64,000 nt of DNA from Plasmopara viticola. Its lineage: Eukaryota; Oomycota; Peronosporomycetes; Peronosporales; Peronosporaceae. A model generated the notes under the pieces. That model had not been told where the DNA came from. It did no database searches and saw nothing but the letters and a program-made list of their open reading frames with translations. The position numbers and the translations under genes are program-made. The stretch covers positions 1,897,608 through 1,961,607 of the forward strand of contig MBPM02000002.1 in assembly GCA_001695595.3 (NCBI GenBank). Reading direction: 5' to 3'. This document shows, one piece after another, positions 10,504-20,059 of this stretch; within the stretch, counting starts at the first letter, position 1; each line of letters opens with the position of its first letter.

Positions 10504-12933
10504 TCAGGCTTCGCCTTCCAAGGTATGCATTTGGACGCTGCGACGGCCCGTGAAGGCGGCGTCAAGCATCTCGTCTTCGTCCACAAGGAACGAGTTGGAC
10601 GTGTCGCTCACGTAACTGAACTTGCCAAAAGAGTCGTAGTCCATTTCTGATCTTGCTCGGCGGTGCCGAGTGTGAGGATGTTTCCAAGGAAAGATAATGT
10701 TGAAGATGTTGCCCGAGGATGCCGTCTTCGAAGCCAAATACTTGTCAAAGTTAATATCTGGACACTTCACGCGCTCATCCTCCATTGACAGGGGATGCGG
10801 CACCCACGGAGGAGTGACCTTTTTGCGCAGCGCCAAATTCCATCGAATGTCCTTAAAAAACGGGTGCGTGAGAATGTCGCTGGTCTGGCGTGCACCAAGA
10901 CGCTTATTCGGGTCCTTTTCCAGCAGACCCAAAATAAGACTACGCGCATCCGAATTCAGGCCACACTTGGACGAAAACTTGACGGGCTCTTTCTCGATAA
11001 GCTTGTACAACACCGACACGTTCAAATGATGAAATGGTCGCTTTGCAAGCAGCATCTCATACAAAAGAATGCCCAGACACCACCAATCGACAGCTTTGCC
11101 ATAATCACGTGAGCGTTTCGGTTTCAGCAACTCAGGAGCAGTGTACGCTGGCGAGCCTGCCATCGTGCGAGCACCCGACATTTGGTTCACGTTGGTCTTG
11201 GAAAGACCAAAATCAACAAGCGCAATGTTGCCCTCGGCGTCGATCATGATGTTGTCAGGTTTTAAGTCACGATATACAATGTCGCAAGCATGCAAATGAG
11301 ACAGCGCGAGCACAATCTGGGCTGCGTAAAATTTGACGCGGTCCAGATCAAGTGGAATCTTTACACGATGCTCTTTGTTATTCGAAAAACGATTCATGTG
11401 CGTGTAGAGACTGCCACCAGAGTAGTACTCCATACCCAAAAACACGCGAGATTGGCTTTGGAACGAAAAGCGTAGCGGTGCGATAAATGGGTGGTGCACG
11501 TCTCGCAAAATGCGCATCTCAGTCTTGGTACGCAGCTTGTCATAATTTGACATCGAGCTTTTTTCCAAAATCTTGACCGCAAAGATTTCGCCCGTATTTT
11601 TGCGCTCAGCCAGCACAACTGTACCAAAGGTACCCTTACCAAGAACGCGGTTGACGTGGAAATGCTGGATTGAAAGGGACAGCACACGCTTCGATGTCGA
11701 GGCCTGAAACGCCCTTTCCGCCTTTGCCGCCTTCTTCTCAGCATCCGACATCTGAAAGGCAGAAATATCGACTTCAATCTGCATTTGAATGCTTAGGACA
11801 CGACCTCCAGGACTGAGCTGAATCTCATCACGCGTGGTGAACGAGAACTCGCGCTTAAGCGACTTATTCCAGATGGTACCGACAGCCAGCACCTGCAGCA
11901 CATTGGGCTGCTTGGTCGTCATGTAGCGCGACACCGTAAACTTTTTAAAAAGAACAAAGCGCGAGAATCCCAGCACCACATCCACAAGACCTTCTCGGCC
12001 GTAAAATTTCGTTGAAGGTAAAAACTCACACGGGTAGCTGACGGACATAGTCATCTCGGGAGAGCAAATTGGGAAGAGCGCAATAAGATTGGCCGCCGAG
12101 TCGTCAACACCCGTCTGATCGAGAAACTGCGTCAACCACATTGAGTAAAATTGCTTGACAATTGCCAAGTTGCGAGCTTTCCAGTCCCCCGACGACCGGA
12201 CAGTCTGCGACATGCTCCCCGACGAAAAAGGTAGATTGCCACTGGCTGACGGATTCCACGCGCTCACACGTCCACCCGAAGGATCCGAATCTCGCCCGTT
12301 CGACGCACCACTAAAGCTCTGGCTGGGTTTCTGGTTGCGGCTGTTCTGCACGGCCTGCAGCAGCATCTTGACCCAAATGTCGCACTCGATGCTCGAGCGC
12401 GTGTACATGGCAAAGATCTTGTTAATTGTCGTCGTAATGAGCACACCGTTGGAGCGGTTGGGGTCGCGTGAGGCGCCCGTGACCGTGACGCGGCCGCGAT
12501 ACTTCTCAGTGCCCATCTTGGCTACTTCCTTGCTCACATAGTAGCTAAAGGTCGTGCCTGACAGCACCGCGTAGCGGTAGCGCCACGAGCGCACGACATG
12601 GCCCTGCTTCCATATGTAGCCTTCCCAATCCGTCTCATAAATGTCGTCGAAAGCACTGCTAAAGTCGGGCGAGATGCTGAGACGCGTGCGATTCGGCTGA
12701 ATGCTACTAGTACCACTGCGCTCCGTAGCAGACGAACAGCTAGCCGATCCATCGAAAAAGTCGTCGCCTTCTTTCCCGTACACGGTCGTACTAGGGCGTA
12801 AACTGTACGATTGCGCGCGCTTCTCGTAGCGGCCAGGTCCGAGATTCGACCTCAGCATTGTTCTCGTGCGTTCGCGCTGTGCCATGGCGTTGGCGTCCTC
12901 GGACGAGAAAAGCGTTACCCGGTGGCGCTGCAT
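10504..12933 (-). CDS. AGC-family Ser/Thr kinase with N-terminal PH and NTF2-like domains
   Basis: Single-exon, 809 aa. A PH domain spans about residues 102-197 (EGYIWKQGHVVRSWRYRYAVL). A segment at about 250-388 has the pattern of an NTF2/SnoaL-like fold (FY-MW...FYGREGLVDVV); this assignment is tentative. The kinase domain spans about 424-693: glycine loop GKGTFG (432-437), lysine FAVK (K454), catalytic loop VYRDLKPDN (Asp556; Tyr replaces the His of HRD, as in most AGC kinases), DFG 574-576, activation segment ARTMAGSPAYTAPE with Thr590, and DWWCLGILLYEML. The AGC tail follows and ends with a hydrophobic motif FGKFSY (769-774) whose Ser773 is the expected regulatory phosphosite. Expected to be recruited to membranes through phosphoinositides and act like AKT/PKC-type kinases, but the substrate is unknown. 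Neighbours give no clue. Confidence 0.93.
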   Translation of the reverse strand: MQRHRVTLFSSEDANAMAQRERTRTMLRSNLGPGRYEKRAQSYSLRPSTTVYGKEGDDFFDGSASCSSATERSGTSSIQPNRTRLSISPDFSSAFDDIYETDWEGYIWKQGHVVRSWRYRYAVLSGTTFSYYVSKEVAKMGTEKYRGRVTVTGASRDPNRSNGVLITTTINKIFAMYTRSSIECDIWVKMLLQAVQNSRNQKPSQSFSGASNGRDSDPSGGRVSAWNPSASGNLPFSSGSMSQTVRSSGDWKARNLAIVKQFYSMWLTQFLDQTGVDDSAANLIALFPICSPEMTMSVSYPCEFLPSTKFYGREGLVDVVLGFSRFVLFKKFTVSRYMTTKQPNVLQVLAVGTIWNKSLKREFSFTTRDEIQLSPGGRVLSIQMQIEVDISAFQMSDAEKKAAKAERAFQASTSKRVLSLSIQHFHVNRVLGKGTFGTVVLAERKNTGEIFAVKILEKSSMSNYDKLRTKTEMRILRDVHHPFIAPLRFSFQSQSRVFLGMEYYSGGSLYTHMNRFSNNKEHRVKIPLDLDRVKFYAAQIVLALSHLHACDIVYRDLKPDNIMIDAEGNIALVDFGLSKTNVNQMSGARTMAGSPAYTAPELLKPKRSRDYGKAVDWWCLGILLYEMLLAKRPFHHLNVSVLYKLIEKEPVKFSSKCGLNSDARSLILGLLEKDPNKRLGARQTSDILTHPFFKDIRWNLALRKKVTPPWVPHPLSMEDERVKCPDINFDKYLASKTASSGNIFNIIFPWKHPHTRHRRARSEMDYDSFGKFSYVSDTSNSFLVDEDEMLDAAFTGRRSVQMHTLEGEA

Positions 12934-15900
12934 CCGTCACTGTCCTACCTCAAAAGTCTCCCGCGAACTTTAGTGCAGAGAGAAGGAGGAAGAAGGTTGC
13001 AAGTAACTGGCACTTTGTATAAAAATGCTCTCACTCGAACACACACGATCGCGGAATGACGAGTCTTCTGTATGAATTTTCGGTCTCTGCCGAGGGCAGA
13101 AACGCATGGGTTGTAGCCGGGTCGATGACCTGAGTGTCGTGCCCTGTTGCAGTCTTTTCGATACGATGGTATACTTTAAACATCATTCTGGGCAAAAAGA
13201 AACCGCCTCGCAAGGAAAGCCAGAGCCAAAGGCTCTTCTGAGGCAATAGCTAGGTTCTCGCGAGTTATTTTGAGATCTATATGGTGATGGCTGGTCTCGT
13301 ATTACTATTTAGTAAACGTGTTGTTGGCTTGGTGAAACGAATTCCGCACCATAGCCGGCTTGGCTCGTTGGTCTGCGTTTCCAGTCGACAATATGCATCG
13401 CGACAGCTAATCTAATGTGGGGATCGATGTTCCGAAGGGACGTTATACCTGCCGCCCCATTGTGCTCTGTAAGACATCCTTTTCAGCAATACGGAGTTCA
13501 TAGCCGCTCTCGCTAGATATCGAGAGGCAGTGATGTAATTGTATTCACCTTAAAATCGTAGATAATTCTTCTTCTTTTTAATTCTTCTATTTAATCTTTT
13601 TTCCGGAGACAACAACCTCTTTGTAGGCCCCAAAAATTCTAAGCTTTTTAAAGTCCTTCTGCGGGAGTTCAATATAACCACGATGGTGACCGCGCTTAAC
13701 GGTGAGAGCGGTCATTTTGGCGTTGGCCAAAACGAGGATTACGATGTAATCATTTACATAGGCTTGTACAGTAGTATTAAGAAATACAGCGCATCGTAAA
13801 TAAAAATGAACTTCCAGTGGCCATCAGACGCACTCAAGTACGAATAGTATGAGAAGAAAATCATAACTTCCGCTTTTTCGACGCGACGACGCGATGTCAT
13901 TTGAGATGAAGCACACTATTTATCTTGTTATTCTATTTACCCGACCTTGGTATCCCATGATAAAACATCAACAAATTAGGTCTGTATTGATAAACTTCAG
14001 CTGGGCAGTTAGGTACCTTTGAGACATATTTTCACTGAAATTAAGCAAAGCATTTTCCAGACAAGAACATGAAATGCTTAATAAGGTTTTGCATGTGCTG
14101 CAAATATGCAAATAAGCTTTTGATCATACGTGTCAAATATGTGTTCATAAACAAATTTAGCCACCGAAATTCTAAGAAGACATTTTTTTCATTTTGACTC
14201 TCGTGGACCTTTAACCGAATCCAAATTTTGTGTGCAAGTTATATCATGAGGCACGGATCAACGTCCAACACATGGTAAAATACGTAAAGTAGCAGCTACG
14301 TTTATGCGTAAAAGTGGTCCAGCGCCTGTGAATAAGTGTGTTTCGGCGCTGATTAAAAAGTATTGCTAGCATTTTAATAACAAATTAATTTACCTTTTGT
14401 GCTGAATACGTATGGTAAAGACGTTTCTAATACATGCCCGAGGAGGCACAAACTCAACGAGTAAGTTCAATTGACGGTGTTTGCGCGTACAATTTACATC
14501 AAATGATTAAAAACTGGATTATAATGTGTACAACAGCTTAAGCATCGCTTTGATCCGTAAAGCTGAGAGATGCATTTAACATACTGTGCGCTATTTTCTT
14601 TGACACAACAACGTGGTGTTTAAGAATTCTCGTCGCAGGACCACTCACTTTGCTCGTGACTATGTCATATGGTCTTCGGCGTCGTTCCCGCTGCACAAAT
14701 TTCGAATGACTTTTTTACAAACCTTAAGTATGTCAAGTGCAGGACCGAAATGAATAAGCCCCCCACAATGAAGGAGAGCAAGACTATCCTCACATCCAAC
14801 TTGTCTTTAACCTTTTTTTGTAATGGTCCGCCATTGACTCAAGCGCGTAGAGTAGATATTTTGTCGCTGACCAAATATTAATTTATTGTTTGTGCAAAAT
14901 GGTCAACAAGGCAAAGGTACTTGTCTTCGCTTTGTCTGTTAAACATAACGCCGAATTCTGCAAATATTCGCATAACTGAGTTATTTAAGATGGCCTGCAA
15001 TGGTCGTATAGTGATGTTGTCGTAATAGGTGATATTGGATCGTTTGGCAAAAGAGATTATAAGAGATGACCCACTGGAAAAGCTCAAAAATTTTGCTTAA
15101 CTGCCACAACCCATTTTACTTTGGCAAGCTGCAAGCAATAGCGCTCAGGAAATGTCTCATGGGAGTGTGCCTTTATAAATTGGCATAATAATCTTGATTC
15201 TGACCGGGCGGAAGTTTCCCAAAAGTTTAATTGTGGCTCGTTTTTGTCGAAGAAACCTCAAAAGATGAACGGCACTTATCCACTAATAAATCCGTGTCAT
15301 ATGTTGCCCATATACAAGAAGATGGTACATGTCCTTGCTGTAATGGAAGCTTTACTTTACAAATGGATATGCTACACCTTCGCTTTAAAACTTTCACGAC
15401 GTCTTCAAGCAAAACTTGAACTTTACATCACTGCCTAGTCATGCAATACTCGATTTTCTCAACAACGCCAAGCTTCATATGAAAGAGAAATGCAAGCTCT
15501 CTTAAAAGCTACTAAAAAGTGGCCGTTTCTTCGTTCACTCTACAGTTCCAGTTCAATCTGCTTCATGTGTGAATTGCACATACAGAGCAGCGTCATAAAA
15601 ATTGTTTGCGTACGCAGACTAGGTGATTCTCTTTTTCTGTGTCGGCGTGCTCACAGAGCTCAGTTTTAACCTTAATTTAGGCCGTTCGTCAACGTATGTG
15701 CTGTAATTGACGAAAAGATATGCTGTCTCGCACTTGGATGAGGGCGCTGTCTTATGTTAAGCCTAGCTAATAAAAGCATAGCGCAGAGTAGCCGGTTTCC
15801 TATTGCTCCATGCGAGCAATATCACAAGCTGCTTTGGATGCGATTATCTCTTGCTCGTCTCAGACTCTCTATCAACGCATTGGCAAATACGCTTAGTGCA

Positions 15901-16210
15901 GTACTGCAAACGCTGCATGATCGTGTTTTTACTGCTAGTGCTTTCCCTTCTAGAAAAGCCAACTTCTTCATAGATGGAATTGGTCGGCCGTGCGCGGAAA
16001 GTCGCTCAATTTGGCCACGAAAGGCTGTCCGTGTTCTCGAAATATTACATATATAGCAGCTTACAATCATACAGGCAAAGATGTTCTAAGGATACAGTCC
16101 CGATAGATCAGTCCAAGTCGATTTCCCGAGAATCAAAGTCCTGCAGCATAATATTTTGAAAATACGGATGCTGATTCCAACCAAGACGCTTGTTTATATA
16201 GCGCCTATAG
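12934..16210. other. 3.3-kb intergenic region, no gene recognised
   Basis: AT-rich, with pyrimidine-rich stretches (for example 13565-13605). It contains the kinase promoter at its left end. Short open frames such as 15231-15419, with a CPCCNGSF motif, lack an ATG and any recognisable family. No RNA gene or repeat is evident. Confidence 0.5.
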
Positions 16211-16257
16211 CTACACCCCCCTGCCTAGAGTTACACCCCCTCTTTATACTGACCAAT
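16211..16257 (+). repeat. Left terminal-inverted-repeat-like sequence
   Basis: Contains ttacaccccctctttatact followed by gaccaat (16231-16257). This is inverted at 19031-19058 with about 25 of 28 matches. The outer part tatagctacaccccc (16206-16220) also resembles the outer part of the right copy (tatagggactacacccccc when inverted). The left copy has an extra internal tacaccccc unit. Confidence 0.55.
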
Positions 16258-17591
16258 GTATGATCTTTTGTTTTGCCGGAAGAACATACAGGATGGTGGT
16301 CATGTTAAGAAAGCGCTCTTACACTATCAGACCGGCCTACGCGCGGCGCTGGCGAGACTTAAGATTAAGCACAAGGTGGCGTCTAACGAGGCACTGCTGC
16401 CTCCCAAGAATTGCCCGCAGCATCTAGCGCTTTCTCGCTATGTACGCGTTAATACTCTGCCGGCTTCAAGTGAGGGTGTTTAAGCAGTTAAGCGCGATTA
16501 CGACGTCGAACAGGATCGGAACGTTTATGATTTGTTAGTACTCCCGTCTGGTACTGAGCTACACGAGCACGATATATCAGGAGTAAGCTTGTGCTGCAGG
16601 ATAAGGCCAGCTGCTTTCCAGCCTTTGTGCTGCTCGGAGAGCACGTAGATATCGACGGCATGCGGGGGGACGTGATTGACGCGTGCGCTGCCTTTGGCAA
16701 TAAGACCAGCCATCTGGCTATGTTGTTGCAGCAACAAGACGGGGACGGAGAAAACGACTTGAATTTGAAGCGGCGAGTGTTTGCGTTCGACCGATCTCCT
16801 AAGAGACTCGAAGTGCTTAAACACCGTATGAAGCTAGCAGGTGCTAGTTCTCGAGTCCAAGCTATACTCCAGAGCTTTCTGGAAGTGCCTGTGGACCACA
16901 CAATGTTCCGCAACGTGCGCAGCATTTTGTTGGACCCTTCTTGCTCTGGTTCAGGTATGACAAACCGTCTAGATCACTTGCTGGACGTTGCGAGCTCACA
17001 TGATACAGCGCTAGAGCACGACGTGGGTGCAGAATGCGAGAGAAATACGGCCAAACGTCTTCAACCTCTCGCAGACTTGCAATTAAAAGCATTGCGCAAG
17101 GCATTCTCGTTTCCGCAGGTAGAACGTGTCTTGTATTCGACGTGTTTAATTTTTCAGAAAAAGAACGAAGAGGTTGTCGCTGCAGCTTTAAAATCAGAGG
17201 AAAGCATTTGCACAGCGCGTCCGTTTGTCTTGAAGCCCGCCCTTATTTCGTGGCCTCATCGTGGTCTTAAAGCTGCAGGTTTATCGGCCGAGGAAGCTGA
17301 GGCTCTGTGCGTGCAAATGGACTTGAGGACTTAACAAATGGATTCTTTGTAGAATATATGAACGAATGGATCGAGCTGATGGTGAGGCAGAAGTTAAGGA
17401 GGATATCGAAACGACTAGTGCGCTAAAAGGGTGAGACTGTAATGCCTCAATTTTTAAGCTATATAGAAAGTGAGGTTGTTCGAGTGGACAAAAAACGAAA
17501 GGTTTTGTCTGCTACTCAAAAGGAGAATCGCAAGCGTCGTAAACGCAGCAAGAACAGTGATGTAAAGCTTCTTTTCAAAAATGACAGATGA
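16256..17591 (+). pseudogene. NSUN5-type RNA m5C methyltransferase pseudogene
   Basis: Related to NSUN5/Rcm1, which methylates a cytosine in large-subunit rRNA in the nucleolus. The relic starts near residue 75 of the usual protein (MYDLLF...DGGHVKKALL), so the N-terminus is missing. Damage seen: in-frame TAA at 16481-16483 right after VRVNTLPASSEGV; a frameshift near 16575 just before LVLQDKASC; Phe in place of Pro in the SAM-binding ACAAPGNKT motif (ACAAFGNKTSH); a frameshift near 17307 before VRANGLEDLTNGFFV; and another before a Lys-rich tail that ends at 17591. Motif IV (DPSCSGSG) and the catalytic Cys motif (YSTC) survive. The basic tail (KKRKVLSATQKENRKRRKRS) is typical of NSUN5 and nucleolar proteins. 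It cannot encode a working enzyme as it stands. Multiple lesions argue against one sequencing error. Confidence 0.85.
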
Positions 17592-17801
17592 TAACACACT
17601 ACTATTTCGTTGGTCTTACACTTGACTTCGTTTGCCTTTAATTGTCTGCAGTTTACATCTTCTGTGTCGCTCAACCACCGAGGTGCTTTGTGATTGTACT
17701 TGGTTGCAAACGAAAAGAGTCTAGGAGCATGTGGAGGGTGTGAAATGTGGGAACATTAATTTGCGGTTAGACTGGAATAAAAGAACCCAATAGTTGCATA
17801 A

Positions 17802-18963
17802 TTTTCGGAAAAGGTTGGGGTGACGCCCTCCTTCCAAGCGCGGGGGCTTAATGCTCGCGCGCTTCGGGCAGGTGCTCTCGGGCATCTGCAGGTCTCTAAC
17901 GAGTCTCACCCTCGACGCGACGGTCTCCAGCACCAGGCCAAACCCCCTTCCACGCCCTTAACCGCGCCAACCGCACCCGGATTGGCTCCTTTAATGTGAA
18001 TTCTCTAGGTTCGAAGCGCAAGAAGCACGAAACACTCCCCGAAGATCTCCGGCGCTACCGCGTCGATATCCTTGGCCTCCGAGAAACCAAGATCTACGAT
18101 AGAGGTGAGCACCGCATTGATGACTTCCTTCTAACCCTGAAAAAAAAAAAAAAAAAGCCAAGACCGAAGTCACCGAAATCCGCCGCCACTGCAACCCGTC
18201 GGGCGCCACTCGACACGCCCCCGATCCCGAGAAGAAACCTGGCACCACATTAAGAAGTTCGGAACACTCCTCGGCGATATTGAAGATTTATCCCGACGCA
18301 AGTCCCTGGCCACCCTCGCGCTTCACCGCCTCTGGTCCGTCTGGCTCCGCCCCACGCTCATCTCACCCAAGACCGCATTCGATTGTACAACACCTACGTC
18401 CTGCCGATTCTGCTGTACAACTGCGCCACCTGGGCTCTTACCAAGTCAGAGCTCCACGGCCTCGAGAGTTTGCATCGCCGCCAGCTTCGCTACGCTCTTG
18501 GCTATCGCTACCCCCGACCCATTTCGAATGCAAGACTCTACGACCTCTGTGATGAGCGGCCGCTGAGACTACGACTGACACAAGCTCGCTGGCGCCTGTT
18601 TGGCCATGTACTTCGCCGCTATCCCGACATTCCAGCTAACCTCCAGATGCGTGCCTACTTCTTCTCCACCGCAGCAAAATGGCGCGGACGTCCCCGCACC
18701 ACGCTCCCCTCGACACTCGACCACAACCTTGTTTCCCGTGGCTCCGGCTTTCGACTCCGGATAGCACAAGACCTCGAAGTGGTACGTACCCTTGCACAAG
18801 ACCGAAAGAAATGGAAGACCCATACGACCTCGGTGCTGGATGCACTGCCCGCCGAACGAGACTCGACGTATGCGGACACCACTCTATGCCGTGGACTAGC
18901 CAGACTGAGCCTAGCACGTGCATACCTTGGCAACGCGATAACGTAATACATTACATTACATTA
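17802..18963 (+). mobile_element. Non-LTR retrotransposon, internally deleted medium copy 2
   Basis: Flanked by a 14-bp perfect target-site duplication, caatagttgcataa, at 17788-17801 and 18964-18977. Organisation matches copy 1: the 5' ~190 bp, an endonuclease start (RIGSFNVNSLGSKRKKH, then RRYRVDILGLRETKIYDRG), a 17-A run at 18140-18156, then the RT C-terminal region and an (ATTAC)n tail. A one-base shift near 18373 breaks the RT frame, but the frame from 18383 to 18946 is then open to the normal RT stop. Identity to copy 1 is very high by eye, so both are recent. Confidence 0.93.
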
Positions 18964-19030
18964 CAATAGTTGCATAAGTTTTACAGCATTTGTGAAAAAG
19001 CGGTGGCTGAAGATATGAAGCTGTACTTTG

Positions 19031-19058
19031 ATTGGTCAGCATAAAGAGGGGGGTGTAG
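19031..19058 (-). repeat. Right terminal-inverted-repeat-like sequence
   Basis: attggtcagcataaagaggg followed by gggtgtag, the inverse complement of 16231-16257 with about three differences. The pair encloses 2.8 kb containing the NSUN5 pseudogene and a LINE copy. A short LINE derivative has inserted immediately outside it (target-site duplication starts at 19057). Confidence 0.55.
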
Positions 19059-19067
19059 TCCCTATAA

Positions 19068-19395
19068 TTGTATTGTATTGTATTACGTTATCGCGTTACC
19101 AAGTTATGCACGTGCTAGGCTCAGTCTGGCTAGTCCACGGCATAGAGTGGTGTCCGCATACGTCGGGTCTCGTTCGGCGGACAGTGCAGCCAGCACCGAG
19201 GTCGTGAGGGTCTTCCATTATTTTGTTTAGCTCTGACTTGGTTAGAGCCCAGATGGCGCCCTGGTGCTGGAGACTGTCGCGACGAGGGTGAGACTCGTTA
19301 GAGACCTGCAGATGCCCGAGAGCACCTGCCCGAAGCGCGCGAGCATTTAGCCCCCGCGCTTGGAAGGAGGGCGTCACCCCAACCTTTTCCGAAAA
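19068..19395 (-). mobile_element. Short non-autonomous LINE derivative, copy A
   Basis: A 328-bp insertion with an 11-bp target-site duplication, agtccctataa, at 19057-19067 and 19396-19406. Read on the minus strand it has the LINE 5' ~180 bp, a junction to a small RT-ORF piece (cacctgggctcttacc-like), a second junction (aaacaaaataatgg), then the last ~150 bp of the LINE and an (AATAC)n tail. Both junctions are shared with copies B, C and D. Belongs with copy C by the diagnostic bases ggctcagtctggc and gaggtcgtgag (plus-strand reading). Confidence 0.93.
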
Positions 19396-19406
19396 AGTCC
19401 CTATAA

Positions 19407-20050
19407 ATATTGGTAAAATAAATGCATAAGCTAGTCAACAGTCATTTCAAAAGCAAATTTCTCACAGATAAGAATTCGAAAGTGCTGACATGCGAAATTA
19501 GCAATTAAGGCCATTTCATTTCTTCGCAAGCACGACTTTTAAAAAGAAATGATCCAAATAATTTCTGTAATCTGACATTCTTAGAGAGTGCCAGGGGCTC
19601 TGCGAGTTTTACATGCTTGCAATAAAAGTCATGAAGATTTGATCAAATTGTGCTCGCCAAAAGCACCTTTGCGCTTCCAATTCTGCCCGAGTCTTTCAAT
19701 CCAAAATTCTGCTTATCATGCACTAGCTATCGTTAAAAAAGTATCAGAACACAGTATCATTAAGCCAATCGGTGTTGATATTAAATTTAAGGGCTGCTCA
19801 ACGACCGTGAGCTCTTCATAATACAGAACTTGTGTGGAGTAGTAATTGCTGAAGAGCAGTGAGGCTTCATCAAACGCTTAGCACGAGACAGTTGCTGAAA
19901 GGTGCATTTACCCTGAATTAATCGTCGACATTTTGCACCAGAATGTCTTACGGTGAGCACATGGCGTTAGCTTTTCATTGTAAATTCAGATATCATAAGC
20001 GTAATCCGAACAGAATCCGCTGCATATCGACATTCCATTTTTCAGTGTAC
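19407..20050. other. Intergenic, no gene recognised
   Basis: AT-rich unique-looking sequence. A 77-codon open frame at 19588-19821 begins with GTG, has no recognisable domain and is not called. Confidence 0.5.
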
Positions 20051-20059
20051 AATAGGTCG

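Noticed and set aside
16574..16590. A 17-bp gtaagc...ctgcag intron to repair the NSUN5 frame
   Set aside because: Far shorter than any spliceable intron, and removing it would delete conserved LVLQ residues; a frameshift is the simpler reading.
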